Source: an uncultured Lachnospiraceae bacterium (GTDB lineage Bacteria; Bacillota; Clostridia; Lachnospirales; Lachnospiraceae). From it: a stretch of 19,131 nucleotides of DNA. This document shows positions 6,842 to 14,496 of the stretch, piece after piece. A program made the position numbers and the translations under genes. The notes under the pieces were generated by a model. The model worked only from the letters and a program-made list of their open reading frames with translations, made no database searches and had not been told where the DNA came from. The stretch is from contig CAKRRJ010000044.1 of assembly GCA_934394615.1 (NCBI GenBank), forward strand, positions 1-19,131, read 5' to 3'. Within the stretch, counting starts at the first letter, position 1, and the number at the start of each line of letters is the position of its first letter.

Positions 6842-7933
6842 ATGGATGGGAAGATTACAATCTCTGCCAGTACATTGGACGAGGCAATCACAAAAGCATT
6901 GATTGAACTGCAGACGACCAGTGAGCATCTTCAGTATGAAGTTGTACAGAAAGAGAGCGCTGGTCTGCTTGGCATCTTTGGTAAGAAACCCTGTATCATC
7001 CGTGCGCACGTTATGAGCGAGGCGGATGAGAAGGAACTGGCTGAGAAGAAAAAGCTGGAAGAGAAAAAAGCTGCGGAAGCCAAAAAGGCAGAAGAAGCAA
7101 AGAAAGTGGAAGAGGCCAGAAAAGCAGCCGAATCCGTGAAGCCTGCAGAGGCAAAACGGGCAGAGGCACCGAAGGCATCATTCCAGGCTGAAAAAGCATC
7201 CGCGCAGGACAGAACGTCCGGCAGACCGGTGCGAAAAGAAGCACCGGAAAAACGTGATGTTGTGAAGCGTGTACCGGCAATGCAGGAAGAACCTGCTGCT
7301 GAGGATGCGTCGAAGAAGGTTTCTAAGATCAACGAGGAAGCTGTGAAGAAGGCCGCAAAGGAATTTCTGGAGCAGGTATTCGGCGCAATGGGAATGCAGG
7401 TTTCCATTGAGACTGTATACAATGCCAGCGACCGGGAACTTCTGGTTTCCATGGAGGGTGACGATATGGGCATCCTCATCGGAAAACGCGGACAGACTCT
7501 GGATTCCTTACAGTACCTGGTAAGCCTTGTGGTAAACAAGGAAACAGAAGGCTACTTAAGAGTAAAACTTGATACGGAGAATTACCGCGAGAGAAGAAAA
7601 GAGACTCTGGAAACTCTTGCGAAGAACATTTCTTATAAGGTAAAGCGGACCAAACATCCGGTATCCTTAGAGCCGATGAATCCGTATGAGAGAAGAATCA
7701 TCCATTCCGCGCTTCAGAACGACAAATATGTTATGACAAGAAGTGAGGGAGAAGATCCGTTCCGTCATGTTGTGATTTCCTTAAAGAAGGAAGCAGCAGG
7801 CAGCAATGGAAAAAGAGAGCGTTATGGTTCCCGCCGCGATAACCGCGGAAGAGGAAGAAACGCAGAGAATACAGCTCCAAAGACAGAGCAGGCTGCAGAG
7901 AAGAAGGCAGCAGCTCCGGAGACTGAGGCGTAA
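6842..7933 (+). CDS. jag: RNA-binding protein Jag/KhpB (Jag_N, KH and R3H domains)
   Basis: 363 aa. Order: Jag_N domain (about 1-58), a long Lys/Glu/Ala-rich charged linker (about 60-170), a KH domain with the GxxG loop GKRG at 214-217, and an R3H domain with R284 and H288 of the RxxxH motif. The Arg/Gly- and Ala-rich tail (about 318-363) looks disordered. The family (KhpB/EloR) binds RNA and is linked to cell elongation and division in streptococci. The ATG lies 12 bases after yidC with an AAGGGGG Shine-Dalgarno, so the two are co-transcribed. The linker is longer than in many homologues. A 173-bp palindrome with a T-run follows and may end the transcript. Confidence 0.93.
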   Translation: MDGKITISASTLDEAITKALIELQTTSEHLQYEVVQKESAGLLGIFGKKPCIIRAHVMSEADEKELAEKKKLEEKKAAEAKKAEEAKKVEEARKAAESVKPAEAKRAEAPKASFQAEKASAQDRTSGRPVRKEAPEKRDVVKRVPAMQEEPAAEDASKKVSKINEEAVKKAAKEFLEQVFGAMGMQVSIETVYNASDRELLVSMEGDDMGILIGKRGQTLDSLQYLVSLVVNKETEGYLRVKLDTENYRERRKETLETLAKNISYKVKRTKHPVSLEPMNPYERRIIHSALQNDKYVMTRSEGEDPFRHVVISLKKEAAGSNGKRERYGSRRDNRGRGRNAENTAPKTEQAAEKKAAAPETEA

Positions 7934-7953
7934 CGTAATAAAAGTGCATCAGA

Positions 7954-8126
7954 ACGGGACTGTCGCGAAATTGGATCCAGAACGTTCCACATATCAGGTT
8001 GTACGCATCTCGAACACGCATGTGCGAATGTGACGGATGAAATCCGACACAGGCGAACATGTGTAAGTGAGAGCAAGCGAACAACGATATGGGAACGTGT
8101 CGGAGACAATTTTGCGACAGCCCCGT
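7954..8126. repeat. Long imperfect palindrome (173 bp) between jag and mnmE
   Basis: The ends are 20-base inverted repeats, 7954-7973 against 8107-8126, with two mismatches (outer core CTGTCGC/GCGACAG). The similarity continues inward: GTTCCACATATC (7984-7995) against GATATGGGAAC (8087-8097), and GTTGTACGC against GCGAACAAC. It meets at the exact centre CGGATGAAATCCG (8034-8046). GTTTTTG follows the right end, so as RNA it could act as a large terminator or processing hairpin. It could also be a miniature inverted-repeat element; no clear target-site duplication is seen. It fills nearly all of the jag-mnmE gap. Confidence 0.8.
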
Positions 8127-8157
8127 TTTTGCTGTTTATTGAAATTAGAGGGATAAC

Positions 8158-9546
8158 ATGCTGAAAGACAGAAGTTCAGATACGATCGCGGCCATTGCAA
8201 CGGCCATGAGCAGTTCCGGAATTGGAATCATCCGGGTGAGTGGAGACCAGGCGGTCTCCATTGTAAGCAGGATTTTTGAGAGTAAAAGAGAAAATTTTGA
8301 TCTGAATACAGCACCATCTCATCGGATCTACTATGGTGTGATCCGGGACGGAGAGAATGTGCTGGATGAGGTTTTAGTGATGCTGATGCGAGGGCCGCAC
8401 AGCTATACAGCAGAGGATACCGTGGAGATCGACTGTCATGGCGGTGTCCTGGTCATGAAAAAAATACTGGAAACAGTGATCCGGTATGGAGCGAGACCGG
8501 CAGAGCCCGGGGAATTTACGAAACGCGCATTTTTAAATGGACGAATTGATCTGTCCCAGGCAGAAGCCGTAATCGATGTGATCAATGCGCAGAACGATTA
8601 TGCCGTAAAGAGTTCTGTGAGTCAGTTAAAGGGTTCCGTGTCAAAGAAGGTGAAGGATTTGCGGGAGCGTATCCTGTATCAAATTGCGTTTATTGAATCG
8701 GCTCTGGATGATCCAGAGCATATTTCCCTGGATGGCTATGAAGAAGAATTGTCCGGAAAGCTGGATGCGATGACAGCGGAGATTGGAAAGCTGGTACATT
8801 CCGCAGATAGCGGCCGGGTGGTTTCAGAAGGAATCCGTACGGTTATCCTTGGAAAGCCGAATGCGGGAAAATCTTCTTTAATGAATGTACTTCTGGGAGA
8901 AGAGCGTGCTATTGTAACGGATATTGCCGGAACGACCAGAGACACGCTGGAAGAACATATCCGCATGCACGGCATCAGCCTGAATATCATTGACACTGCC
9001 GGAATCCGTGAGACCGATGATGTGGTGGAACAGATCGGTGTGACCAGGGCAAAGCTGGCGGCAGATGAGGCAGACCTGATTATTTATGTTGTGGATGGCT
9101 CCAGGGAGCTCGATGAAAATGACGCGCAGATCATGGAGCTGATCCGTGACCGTAAGGCGGTGGTTCTGCTGAATAAGACGGATCTGGAAACCGTGATTAC
9201 CGAAGAGCTTTTACAGGAGAAGACAGGAAAGACAGTGATCTCCATTTCCGCAAAAGAGGAGACCGGTATTGACAAACTGGAGAAAACGATCCAGAATCTG
9301 TTTTATAAAGGAACCATCGATTTTAACGATGAAATCCTGATCACCAATGTGCGCCATAAGACGGCGCTGCAGAATGCTCTGAACAGCCTCTATATGGTAA
9401 AGCAGAGCATCGAGAACCAGATGCCGGAAGATTTCCTCACGATCGACCTGATGGACGCGTATGAGCAGCTTGGAACGATCATCGGAGAGGCCGTGGAAGA
9501 TGATCTGGTAAATGAGATCTTTGGAAAATTCTGTATGGGAAAATAA
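8158..9546 (+). CDS. mnmE: tRNA uridine-34 modification GTPase MnmE
   Basis: 462 aa, normal length. With MnmG it installs the (carboxymethyl)aminomethyl group on wobble U34 of tRNAs. The N-terminal folate-binding domain (about 1-120, start LKDRSSDTIAAIATA) is followed by a helical region and the inserted G domain. G-domain motifs are G1 GKPNAGKSS at 232-240, the IAGTTRD loop, G3 DTAG at 279-282 and G4 NKTD at 339-342. The C-terminal catalytic cysteine motif CMGK is at 459-462. The ATG at 8158 has AGAGGGAT upstream. mnmG begins 32 bases later. No promoter is evident, so transcription probably reads through the palindrome from jag. Confidence 0.98.
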   Translation: MLKDRSSDTIAAIATAMSSSGIGIIRVSGDQAVSIVSRIFESKRENFDLNTAPSHRIYYGVIRDGENVLDEVLVMLMRGPHSYTAEDTVEIDCHGGVLVMKKILETVIRYGARPAEPGEFTKRAFLNGRIDLSQAEAVIDVINAQNDYAVKSSVSQLKGSVSKKVKDLRERILYQIAFIESALDDPEHISLDGYEEELSGKLDAMTAEIGKLVHSADSGRVVSEGIRTVILGKPNAGKSSLMNVLLGEERAIVTDIAGTTRDTLEEHIRMHGISLNIIDTAGIRETDDVVEQIGVTRAKLAADEADLIIYVVDGSRELDENDAQIMELIRDRKAVVLLNKTDLETVITEELLQEKTGKTVISISAKEETGIDKLEKTIQNLFYKGTIDFNDEILITNVRHKTALQNALNSLYMVKQSIENQMPEDFLTIDLMDAYEQLGTIIGEAVEDDLVNEIFGKFCMGK

Positions 9547-9578
9547 ATGGGTAACAAAGCTGGAAGGAATAAAGAATT

Positions 9579-11462
9579 ATGCCATATTTAGAAGAATCAT
9601 ATGATGTTGTAGTGGTTGGTGCCGGACACGCCGGATGCGAGGCAGCACTGGCCTGTGCAAGACTGGGACTGGAAACCATTGTGTTTACCGTGAGTGTCGA
9701 CAGCATTGCCCTCATGCCGTGCAACCCGAATGTCGGCGGAAGCTCTAAGGGTCATCTCGTCCGGGAGCTGGATGCGCTTGGCGGCGAGATGGGAAAAAAC
9801 ATTGATAAGACCTTCATTCAGTCTAAGATGCTGAATGAGTCGAAGGGACCTGCAGTCCATTCCCTGCGTGCGCAGGCAGACAAGCAGGACTATAGCCGTC
9901 AGATGCGCCGTACGATGGAAAATACAGACCATCTGACCATCCGTCAGGCGGAGGTATCAGAGATCATTGTGGAAGACCATAAGATCACAGGTGTAAAAAC
10001 GTATTCTGGTGCTGTCTACCATGCGAAGGCGGTCGTGCTGGCAACTGGAACTTACCTGAAGGCGCGCTGCATTTACGGAGATGTGAGCAACGCAACCGGC
10101 CCGAATGGGCTGCAGCCGGCAAATCATCTGACGGATTCGCTGATTGCAAATGGAATTGAGATGTTCCGTTTTAAGACCGGAACACCGGCGCGTGTGGACC
10201 GCCGGAGCATTGACTTTTCCAAGATGGAAGAGCAGTTCGGCGATAAGCGCGTAGTGCCGTTCTCTTTTTCTACGGATCCGGAGTCTGTACAGAAGGAACA
10301 GGTTTCCTGCTGGCTGACGTACACGAATGAGAAGACCCACCAGATCATCCGCGATAATCTGGACCGTTCTCCGCTGTTTTCCGGGGCAATTGAGGGAACC
10401 GGTCCGCGTTACTGTCCGTCTATTGAGGATAAGGTTGTGAAATTCCCGGATAAGACCCGTCACCAGGTTTTCATTGAGCCGGAAGGACTCTATACCAATG
10501 AGATGTATCTGGGCGGTATGTCCAGTTCTCTGCCGGAGGATGTTCAGTATGCTATGTACCGTACCGTGCCGGGCCTGGAGCATGTGCGGATTGTGCGCAA
10601 TGCCTACGCGATTGAGTACGACTGTATTAATGCAAGACAGTTAAAGCTCTCCCTGGAGTTTAAGGCCATTGAGGGCCTGTTCAGCGGCGGCCAGTTCAAC
10701 GGCAGCTCAGGTTATGAGGAAGCAGCCGTACAGGGCTTTATGGCGGGCGTAAACGCAGCTATGAAGGTACTGGGACGTGAACCGGTCATCCTCGACCGCT
10801 CCCAGGCGTATATCGGCGTTCTGATCGATGATCTGGTAACGAAGGAGAATCATGAGCCATACCGTATGATGACCTCCAGAGCGGAATACCGCCTGCTCCT
10901 GCGCCAGGATAATGCAGATCTGCGTCTGAGAGGAATTGGCCATGAGATCGGCCTGGTAGACGATGAGACTTATGCGAGAGTGCTTCAGAAAGAGAAAGAT
11001 ATTCAGGCAGAGGTAGAGCGTCTGGAAAAGACGAATGTGGGAGCCAATCCGAAGACTCAGGATTTCCTGGAGCACCATGGAAGTACCGCGTTAAAGACGG
11101 GCGCAACGCTGGCAGAACTGGTGCGCAGACCAGAACTGGATTATTTTATGTTAACTGAAATTGATGAGAAACGGCCGGAGCTTTCTTATGACACCGCAGA
11201 ACAGGTTAACATAAATATTAAATATGAAGGATACCTGAAACGGCAGCAGCAGCAGGTAGCGCAGTTTAAAAAACTGGAGAAAAAGAAACTGGATCCGGAT
11301 TTCGAATACAGCACAGTGAACAGCCTGCGCCGTGAGGCAGTACAGAAGCTGAATCTGTACAAGCCGGCATCCATCGGACAGGCATCCCGTATTTCTGGTG
11401 TATCTCCGGCGGATATTTCCGTATTGCTGGTACATCTGGAGCAGATGCGGCATTCTAAATAA
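9579..11462 (+). CDS. mnmG: tRNA uridine-34 modification FAD enzyme MnmG (GidA)
   Basis: 627 aa, the family's usual length. It is the FAD- and folate-dependent partner of MnmE in the U34 pathway. The FAD dinucleotide-binding motif GAGHAG is at 14-19. Two GidA signatures are present: [18 protein letters not shown] with Cys48, and [18 protein letters not shown] with Cys279, matching the two catalytic cysteines of characterised MnmG. The C-terminal helical domain (about 550-627) binds MnmE and tRNA in homologues. The Shine-Dalgarno GGAAGGAA precedes the ATG. rsmG follows 23 bases downstream, giving the conserved mnmE-mnmG-rsmG operon. Confidence 0.98.
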   Translation: MPYLEESYDVVVVGAGHAGCEAALACARLGLETIVFTVSVDSIALMPCNPNVGGSSKGHLVRELDALGGEMGKNIDKTFIQSKMLNESKGPAVHSLRAQADKQDYSRQMRRTMENTDHLTIRQAEVSEIIVEDHKITGVKTYSGAVYHAKAVVLATGTYLKARCIYGDVSNATGPNGLQPANHLTDSLIANGIEMFRFKTGTPARVDRRSIDFSKMEEQFGDKRVVPFSFSTDPESVQKEQVSCWLTYTNEKTHQIIRDNLDRSPLFSGAIEGTGPRYCPSIEDKVVKFPDKTRHQVFIEPEGLYTNEMYLGGMSSSLPEDVQYAMYRTVPGLEHVRIVRNAYAIEYDCINARQLKLSLEFKAIEGLFSGGQFNGSSGYEEAAVQGFMAGVNAAMKVLGREPVILDRSQAYIGVLIDDLVTKENHEPYRMMTSRAEYRLLLRQDNADLRLRGIGHEIGLVDDETYARVLQKEKDIQAEVERLEKTNVGANPKTQDFLEHHGSTALKTGATLAELVRRPELDYFMLTEIDEKRPELSYDTAEQVNINIKYEGYLKRQQQQVAQFKKLEKKKLDPDFEYSTVNSLRREAVQKLNLYKPASIGQASRISGVSPADISVLLVHLEQMRHSK

Positions 11463-11485
11463 ATATATTCCACATAGGAGGGATT

Positions 11486-12220
11486 ATGGAGCAGATTTTT
11501 GTGGATAAGATGACAGAGGGAACCCGGGAACTGGGGGTTACATTGTCGGAGCAGCAGATGGAGCAGTTTTACCGATACTATGAGCTGCTGGTGGAATGGA
11601 ATAAAGTTATGAATCTGACCGGCATTACGGAGCTGGAAGAAGTGGTGAGTAAGCATTTTATTGACAGCCTTGCGCTGGTGAAGGCTGTACCGCTCCAGGA
11701 TGGAAGAAAGGTTTCTGCTATTGATGTGGGAACTGGCGCCGGTTTCCCGGGAATTCCATTAAAAATTGCGTTTCCAAATCTGAAAATTACATTGTTGGAT
11801 TCCTTGAATAAGCGGATTAAATTCCTGAATGAAGTGATCAGCCAGCTGGGACTTCAGGATGTGGAGACCATTCATGGAAGAGCAGAAGATTTCGGACGGG
11901 ATGCAAAGTACCGGGAACAGTACGATTATTGTGTGTCCAGAGCAGTAGCAAATGCGGCAACACTTTCTGAGTATTGTCTGCCGTTTGTGAAAGTAGGCGG
12001 TGCATTTATTCCGTACAAGTCTGGTAAAATCGATGAGGAACTCGAACAGGGAACAAAGGCGATTGAGAGTCTGGGAGGAAGCATTGCGGATGTGATCCGC
12101 TTTGAATTAACCGGAGCAGATGCAGACCGCTCCCTGGTGGTGATCGATAAGATTGCGAAGACAGCGAAGAAGTATCCGAGAAAAGCGGGGGTGCCGTCGA
12201 AAGAGCCGATCGGGAAGTAA
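11486..12220 (+). CDS. rsmG: 16S rRNA (guanine-N7)-methyltransferase RsmG (GidB)
   Basis: 244 aa, usual length. It transfers a methyl group from S-adenosylmethionine to N7 of a guanine in the 530 loop of 16S rRNA (G527 in E. coli). The SAM-binding motif AIDVGTGAGFPGIPLKI starts at residue 79. The N-terminal helical region includes EWNKVMNLTGI, and the C-terminus YPRKAGVPSKEP is characteristic of the family. A TAGGAGGG Shine-Dalgarno precedes the ATG. It is the last gene of the mnmE operon; the palindrome 32 bases after the stop, followed by TTTTTT, probably ends transcription. Confidence 0.98.
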   Translation: MEQIFVDKMTEGTRELGVTLSEQQMEQFYRYYELLVEWNKVMNLTGITELEEVVSKHFIDSLALVKAVPLQDGRKVSAIDVGTGAGFPGIPLKIAFPNLKITLLDSLNKRIKFLNEVISQLGLQDVETIHGRAEDFGRDAKYREQYDYCVSRAVANAATLSEYCLPFVKVGGAFIPYKSGKIDEELEQGTKAIESLGGSIADVIRFELTGADADRSLVVIDKIAKTAKKYPRKAGVPSKEPIGK

Positions 12221-12252
12221 ATAGCACTTTAAATGAATAATTAATAAGGTCC

Positions 12253-12435
12253 GAAAGAAGGCAGTCCGGCATACTGCTGCGCATAAATATCGATCCACTG
12301 TGTTCGGACGCTGCAGGCTGACAGGCGTTTGCGGATAGTCGGACTACTCGTCCGCCTCCCTCAAACACCAGTCGCTGCAGAGCCGGACACAGCGGTCGTA
12401 TTTCTGCTTCACAGTATACCGGACTGCCTTCTTTC
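12253..12435. repeat. Long imperfect palindrome (183 bp) downstream of rsmG
   Basis: The outer 17 bases are perfect inverted complements: GAAAGAAGGCAGTCCGG (12253-12269) against 12419-12435. Further in, both arms share CTGTGT followed by a CGG block, then CTGCAG, then GTTTG, with small bulges. The centre is near 12344 (TAGTCGGACTA inside GCGGA...TCCGC). TACTTTTTTG follows the right arm, so it could terminate the rsmG transcript. It does not resemble the 7954-8126 element in sequence, only in design. Confidence 0.8.
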
Positions 12436-12451
12436 TACTTTTTTGACCATG

Positions 12452-12556
12452 CTATGATAATAAATAACATAACCAGAAATGTATCGATAAAAGCTAAAAG
12501 CCAAGGATTACCAGCCTTCATCAATATCATTCAGGTTGTTTTGTTTATTATCGTAG
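12452..12556. repeat. Imperfect palindrome (105 bp), second of three
   Basis: CTATGATAATAAA (12452-12464) pairs with TTTATTATCGTAG (12544-12556) with one mismatch. Both arms continue with recognisable complementarity (TAACATAACC against GGTTGTTTTG, and GTATCGAT against ATCAATAT). The apex near 12504 is less well paired. It is AT-rich, unlike its neighbours. It begins 16 bases after the first palindrome and ends 16 bases before the third. Confidence 0.65.
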
Positions 12557-12572
12557 AAAACCCAGTACAGCA

Positions 12573-12769
12573 GAAGTTCAGCGGATGCTATGCAGAATGA
12601 GCAGACACATTGGAATTTGCTTTGTGAGCGAGCATAGCGTCAGGACGGAGTGAGTTGTCTGAGGTGCGAAGCACCGAGTTTCGAACGCAGTCCTGACAAT
12701 AAGCGGCGCAGGGAACAAAGCGTAAAATTCCACCGTGTCTGCGGTTCTGCATAGTATCCGTTGAACTTC
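12573..12769. repeat. Long imperfect palindrome (197 bp), third of three
   Basis: Outer arms: GTTCAGCGGATGCTATGCAGAA (12576-12597) pairs with 12745-12766 with few mismatches. Next are GCAGACAC (12601-12608) with GTGTCTGC (12735-12742), TGGAATTT (12611-12618) with AAATTCCA (12725-12732), and GTCAGGAC (12639-12646) with GTCCTGAC (12690-12697). The centre is the perfect GGTGCGAAGCACC (12663-12675). It lies between convergent rsmG and the glyoxalase-like gene, 31 bases from the latter's stop. Confidence 0.8.
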
Positions 12770-12799
12770 AGACCTTATTGATTTATTTCCGCTAAATTT

Positions 12800-13165
12800 T
12801 TATTCCGCTGGTACAATCTCAATCCAGTAACCGTCTGGATCGGAGATGAAGTAAATGCCCATGGCTTCGTTTTCATAGCAGATGACACTCTGCTTCTTAT
12901 GCTGCTCATGCAGCTTCTCGTATTCGTCTGTCACGAAGGCAAGATGAAATTCACATTCTCCAAGGTTGTATGGTTCCGTGCGGTCGCGCAGCCAGGTCAG
13001 CTCCAGTGTGAAGTTGCTGGTTCCGTCACCAAGGTAGACCAGCTTGAAAGAACCATCATCTGCCACTTTTTCACGGACAGGCTCCAGGTTCAGTGTTTCT
13101 TTGTAAAATGCAAGGCTTTTCTTTAAATCTAAAACGTTAAAGTTAAAATGGTTGAACTGAATCAT
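12800..13165 (-). CDS. VOC-family protein, lactoylglutathione lyase (glyoxalase I)-like
   Basis: 121 aa, one vicinal-oxygen-chelate module pair as expected for short bacterial glyoxalase I proteins. Such enzymes isomerise the hemithioacetal of methylglyoxal and a thiol. The four metal-ligand positions are all present: H6 (FNHFNFNV), E55 (LELTW), H74 (FHLAFV) and E116 (WIEIVP), and the DPDGYWIEI ending is typical. The start has an AAAGGAGAATTTT Shine-Dalgarno. It is on the lagging strand for this arm, convergent with rsmG and downstream of the hydrolase-like gene across two parS sites. Other VOC activities (fosfomycin or bleomycin resistance, dioxygenase) cannot be excluded, but the ligand set favours glyoxalase I. 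Confidence 0.82.
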   Translation of the reverse strand: MIQFNHFNFNVLDLKKSLAFYKETLNLEPVREKVADDGSFKLVYLGDGTSNFTLELTWLRDRTEPYNLGECEFHLAFVTDEYEKLHEQHKKQSVICYENEAMGIYFISDPDGYWIEIVPAE

Positions 13166-13198
13166 AAAATTCTCCTTTGCTTATAAAATAGAAATCAA

Positions 13199-13214
13199 TG
13201 TTTCACGTGAAACA
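13199..13214. other. parS centromere site 1
   Basis: Exact palindromic parS 16-mer TGTTTCACGTGAAACA. ParB loads here and spreads for origin segregation. It lies just upstream of the glyoxalase-like gene start. A direct repeat TAGTTCCACA occurs beside it (13233-13242) and again beside site 2 (13300-13309). Confidence 0.97.
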
Positions 13215-13275
13215 TTTTGAAATGACGATACTTAGTTCCACAGTGAAAAAACAGATGCATTAAATTTATAGCAGA

Positions 13276-13291
13276 TGTTTCACGTGAAACA
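13276..13291. other. parS centromere site 2
   Basis: Exact TGTTTCACGTGAAACA, 77 bases from site 1. It is in the intergenic gap just past the stop codon of the hydrolase-like gene. Confidence 0.97.
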
Positions 13292-13309
13292 TTTACAAGT
13301 AGTTCCACA

Positions 13310-14260
13310 CTAGCAGAAGTATGTTCTTACGAGTTCTGCGATCTTTTCCGGCTGTTCCAAATGCGGCAACTCTTTGACTTTGGGGATGAGCACAGTCTCG
13401 ATGGAAGAGTTGTAATCTTTGTATTCCTTCAGGCGTTCTTCCATATTTTCCACAGCAGTGCCGCCAACGAGGTAAATACTGTTGTCAATTTTTTTCAGGG
13501 CGTTTACCAGATTACATTTGGTGTAATTGCAGCGGATACTTGCAAATGTGGATTTTGGAGAAGCACCAAGATGAGCAGCTTCGTAACAGGCATCCACATA
13601 GCTGGACTTTATGGAATAAGGATTGAAGAACTTTTTCGTGACCAGTTCTTCCCTAATCATTTTCTTGCTGCTTGCAATGTGGTAGAGCAGTGTACCAATG
13701 ATTGGCAGCTCTATAATACATTTGTACATTTTGGCTGTCTTGCCCGGAATGAAACTAAAGTCAAGCAGACTGAGTGGATTGATTGCCATAATCTGGTCAA
13801 ACAGATCCGGGTTATTTGCACAGGCCATAAGAGGGATGGATGCTGCCTCTCCAGAGGTGATTACACTGGTCCGATGCCCGATTTCAGATTTGATAAAATC
13901 CGAAATCATTTGTACATACAGGAAATTGGTGTATGTCATATTTACTTTTTCGGAACGGCCAAATCCTAAAAGATCAACGGTGTAAATCGTGTATTCATCA
14001 CGCAGGAGTGGAATGAGCTGTTTCCATTCATGCCCGGAAGCTGCTGAATCAAGATCATGAATCAGCAGGAGCGGCTTTCCGGTACCTTCTTTTGTATAAT
14101 AAACATTGCCGAGGCGCCACTTAAAACAAAGTGGTTCTGGTTCCGCAAGCAGGTTTTTTGAAACAGCAGAAACCTGGATTGCCTTGTTGATAGCTGCAGT
14201 AGTAAATGCAGCGCCAGCAGAAAGAATAAGGAGCGTGAGTAATTTGTTTTTGGCTTTCAT
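13310..14260 (-). CDS. Membrane-anchored alpha/beta-hydrolase-fold protein with degenerate catalytic motifs
   Basis: 316 aa from the ATG at 14258-14260, chosen because AAGGAGGTTCT directly precedes it. An in-frame ATG at 14297-14299 lies at the predicted transcription start and has no ribosome site. Residues about 7-28 form a hydrophobic segment (signal anchor). The fold is recognisable from KPLLLIHDLDS (62-72), DLLGFGRSEK (96-105) and the C-terminal PHLEQPEKI (299-307). The nucleophile elbow reads TSGEAAS (135-141), not GxSxG. The acid region reads GGTAVE (266-271), and the usual catalytic His position is E297 (H300 follows). It is therefore probably not a hydrolase. It is enclosed by parS sites and divergent from parA. 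Confidence 0.85.
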   Translation of the reverse strand: MKAKNKLLTLLILSAGAAFTTAAINKAIQVSAVSKNLLAEPEPLCFKWRLGNVYYTKEGTGKPLLLIHDLDSAASGHEWKQLIPLLRDEYTIYTVDLLGFGRSEKVNMTYTNFLYVQMISDFIKSEIGHRTSVITSGEAASIPLMACANNPDLFDQIMAINPLSLLDFSFIPGKTAKMYKCIIELPIIGTLLYHIASSKKMIREELVTKKFFNPYSIKSSYVDACYEAAHLGASPKSTFASIRCNYTKCNLVNALKKIDNSIYLVGGTAVENMEERLKEYKDYNSSIETVLIPKVKELPHLEQPEKIAELVRTYFC

Positions 14261-14305
14261 AGAACCTCCTTCTTGCCTTGTTAAGACATGCGTTTGCATG
14301 CTACA

Positions 14306-14334
14306 AGTATAGTATTATTTTGAAAAAGATGCAA
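14306..14334 (-). promoter_or_regulatory. Promoter of the hydrolase-like gene
   Basis: On the minus strand, -35 TTGCAT (14334-14329) and -10 TATACT (14311-14306) are separated by 17 bases. Transcription would start near 14299, leaving a leader of about 39 bases. The leader begins with an inverted repeat, CATGC-GTTT-GCATG (14287-14300). Confidence 0.65.
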
Positions 14335-14368
14335 TGAAAAATACATTACAGTTCACAGATGAAAATAA

Positions 14369-14384
14369 TGTTTCACGTGAAACA
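14369..14384. other. parS centromere site 3
   Basis: Exact TGTTTCACGTGAAACA in the divergent gap between the hydrolase-like gene and parA. It is 35 bases upstream of the minus-strand -35 and 58 bases upstream of the parA -10. ParB binding here could affect both promoters, which is an inference. Confidence 0.97.
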
Positions 14385-14438
14385 TTTACTTTTCAAATTA
14401 CATTTTAAAGACAAAGAATAGGAAAACATAAAAAAGTG

Positions 14439-14447
14439 TGATATACT
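14439..14447 (+). promoter_or_regulatory. Extended -10 promoter of parA
   Basis: TG (14439-14440), one base, then TATACT (14442-14447) form an extended -10. No good -35 is seen at 16-18 bases. Transcription would start near 14454, about 43 bases before the parA ATG. Confidence 0.55.
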
Positions 14448-14496
14448 ATCGATATTGTTACAAATAAGAAAAAGACAGATAGATAAGGATGATACT

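Noticed and set aside
6931..7539. Long minus-strand Ser/Ala/Phe-rich frame opposite jag
   Set aside because: It mirrors the Lys/Glu/Ala codons of the Jag linker; no ribosome site or family resemblance.
7806..8033. Short frames across the end of jag and the palindrome
   Set aside because: Arg/Gln-rich shadow of the Jag tail that enters the hairpin; no start signal.
14261..14299. Upstream in-frame ATG for the hydrolase-like gene
   Set aside because: It lies about seven bases from the -10 box, while AAGGAGG clearly serves the ATG at 14258-14260.
14455..14496. Upstream TTG extension of parA
   Set aside because: It coincides with the expected transcription start. The ATG at 14497 has a ribosome site and gives the normal ParA N-terminus.
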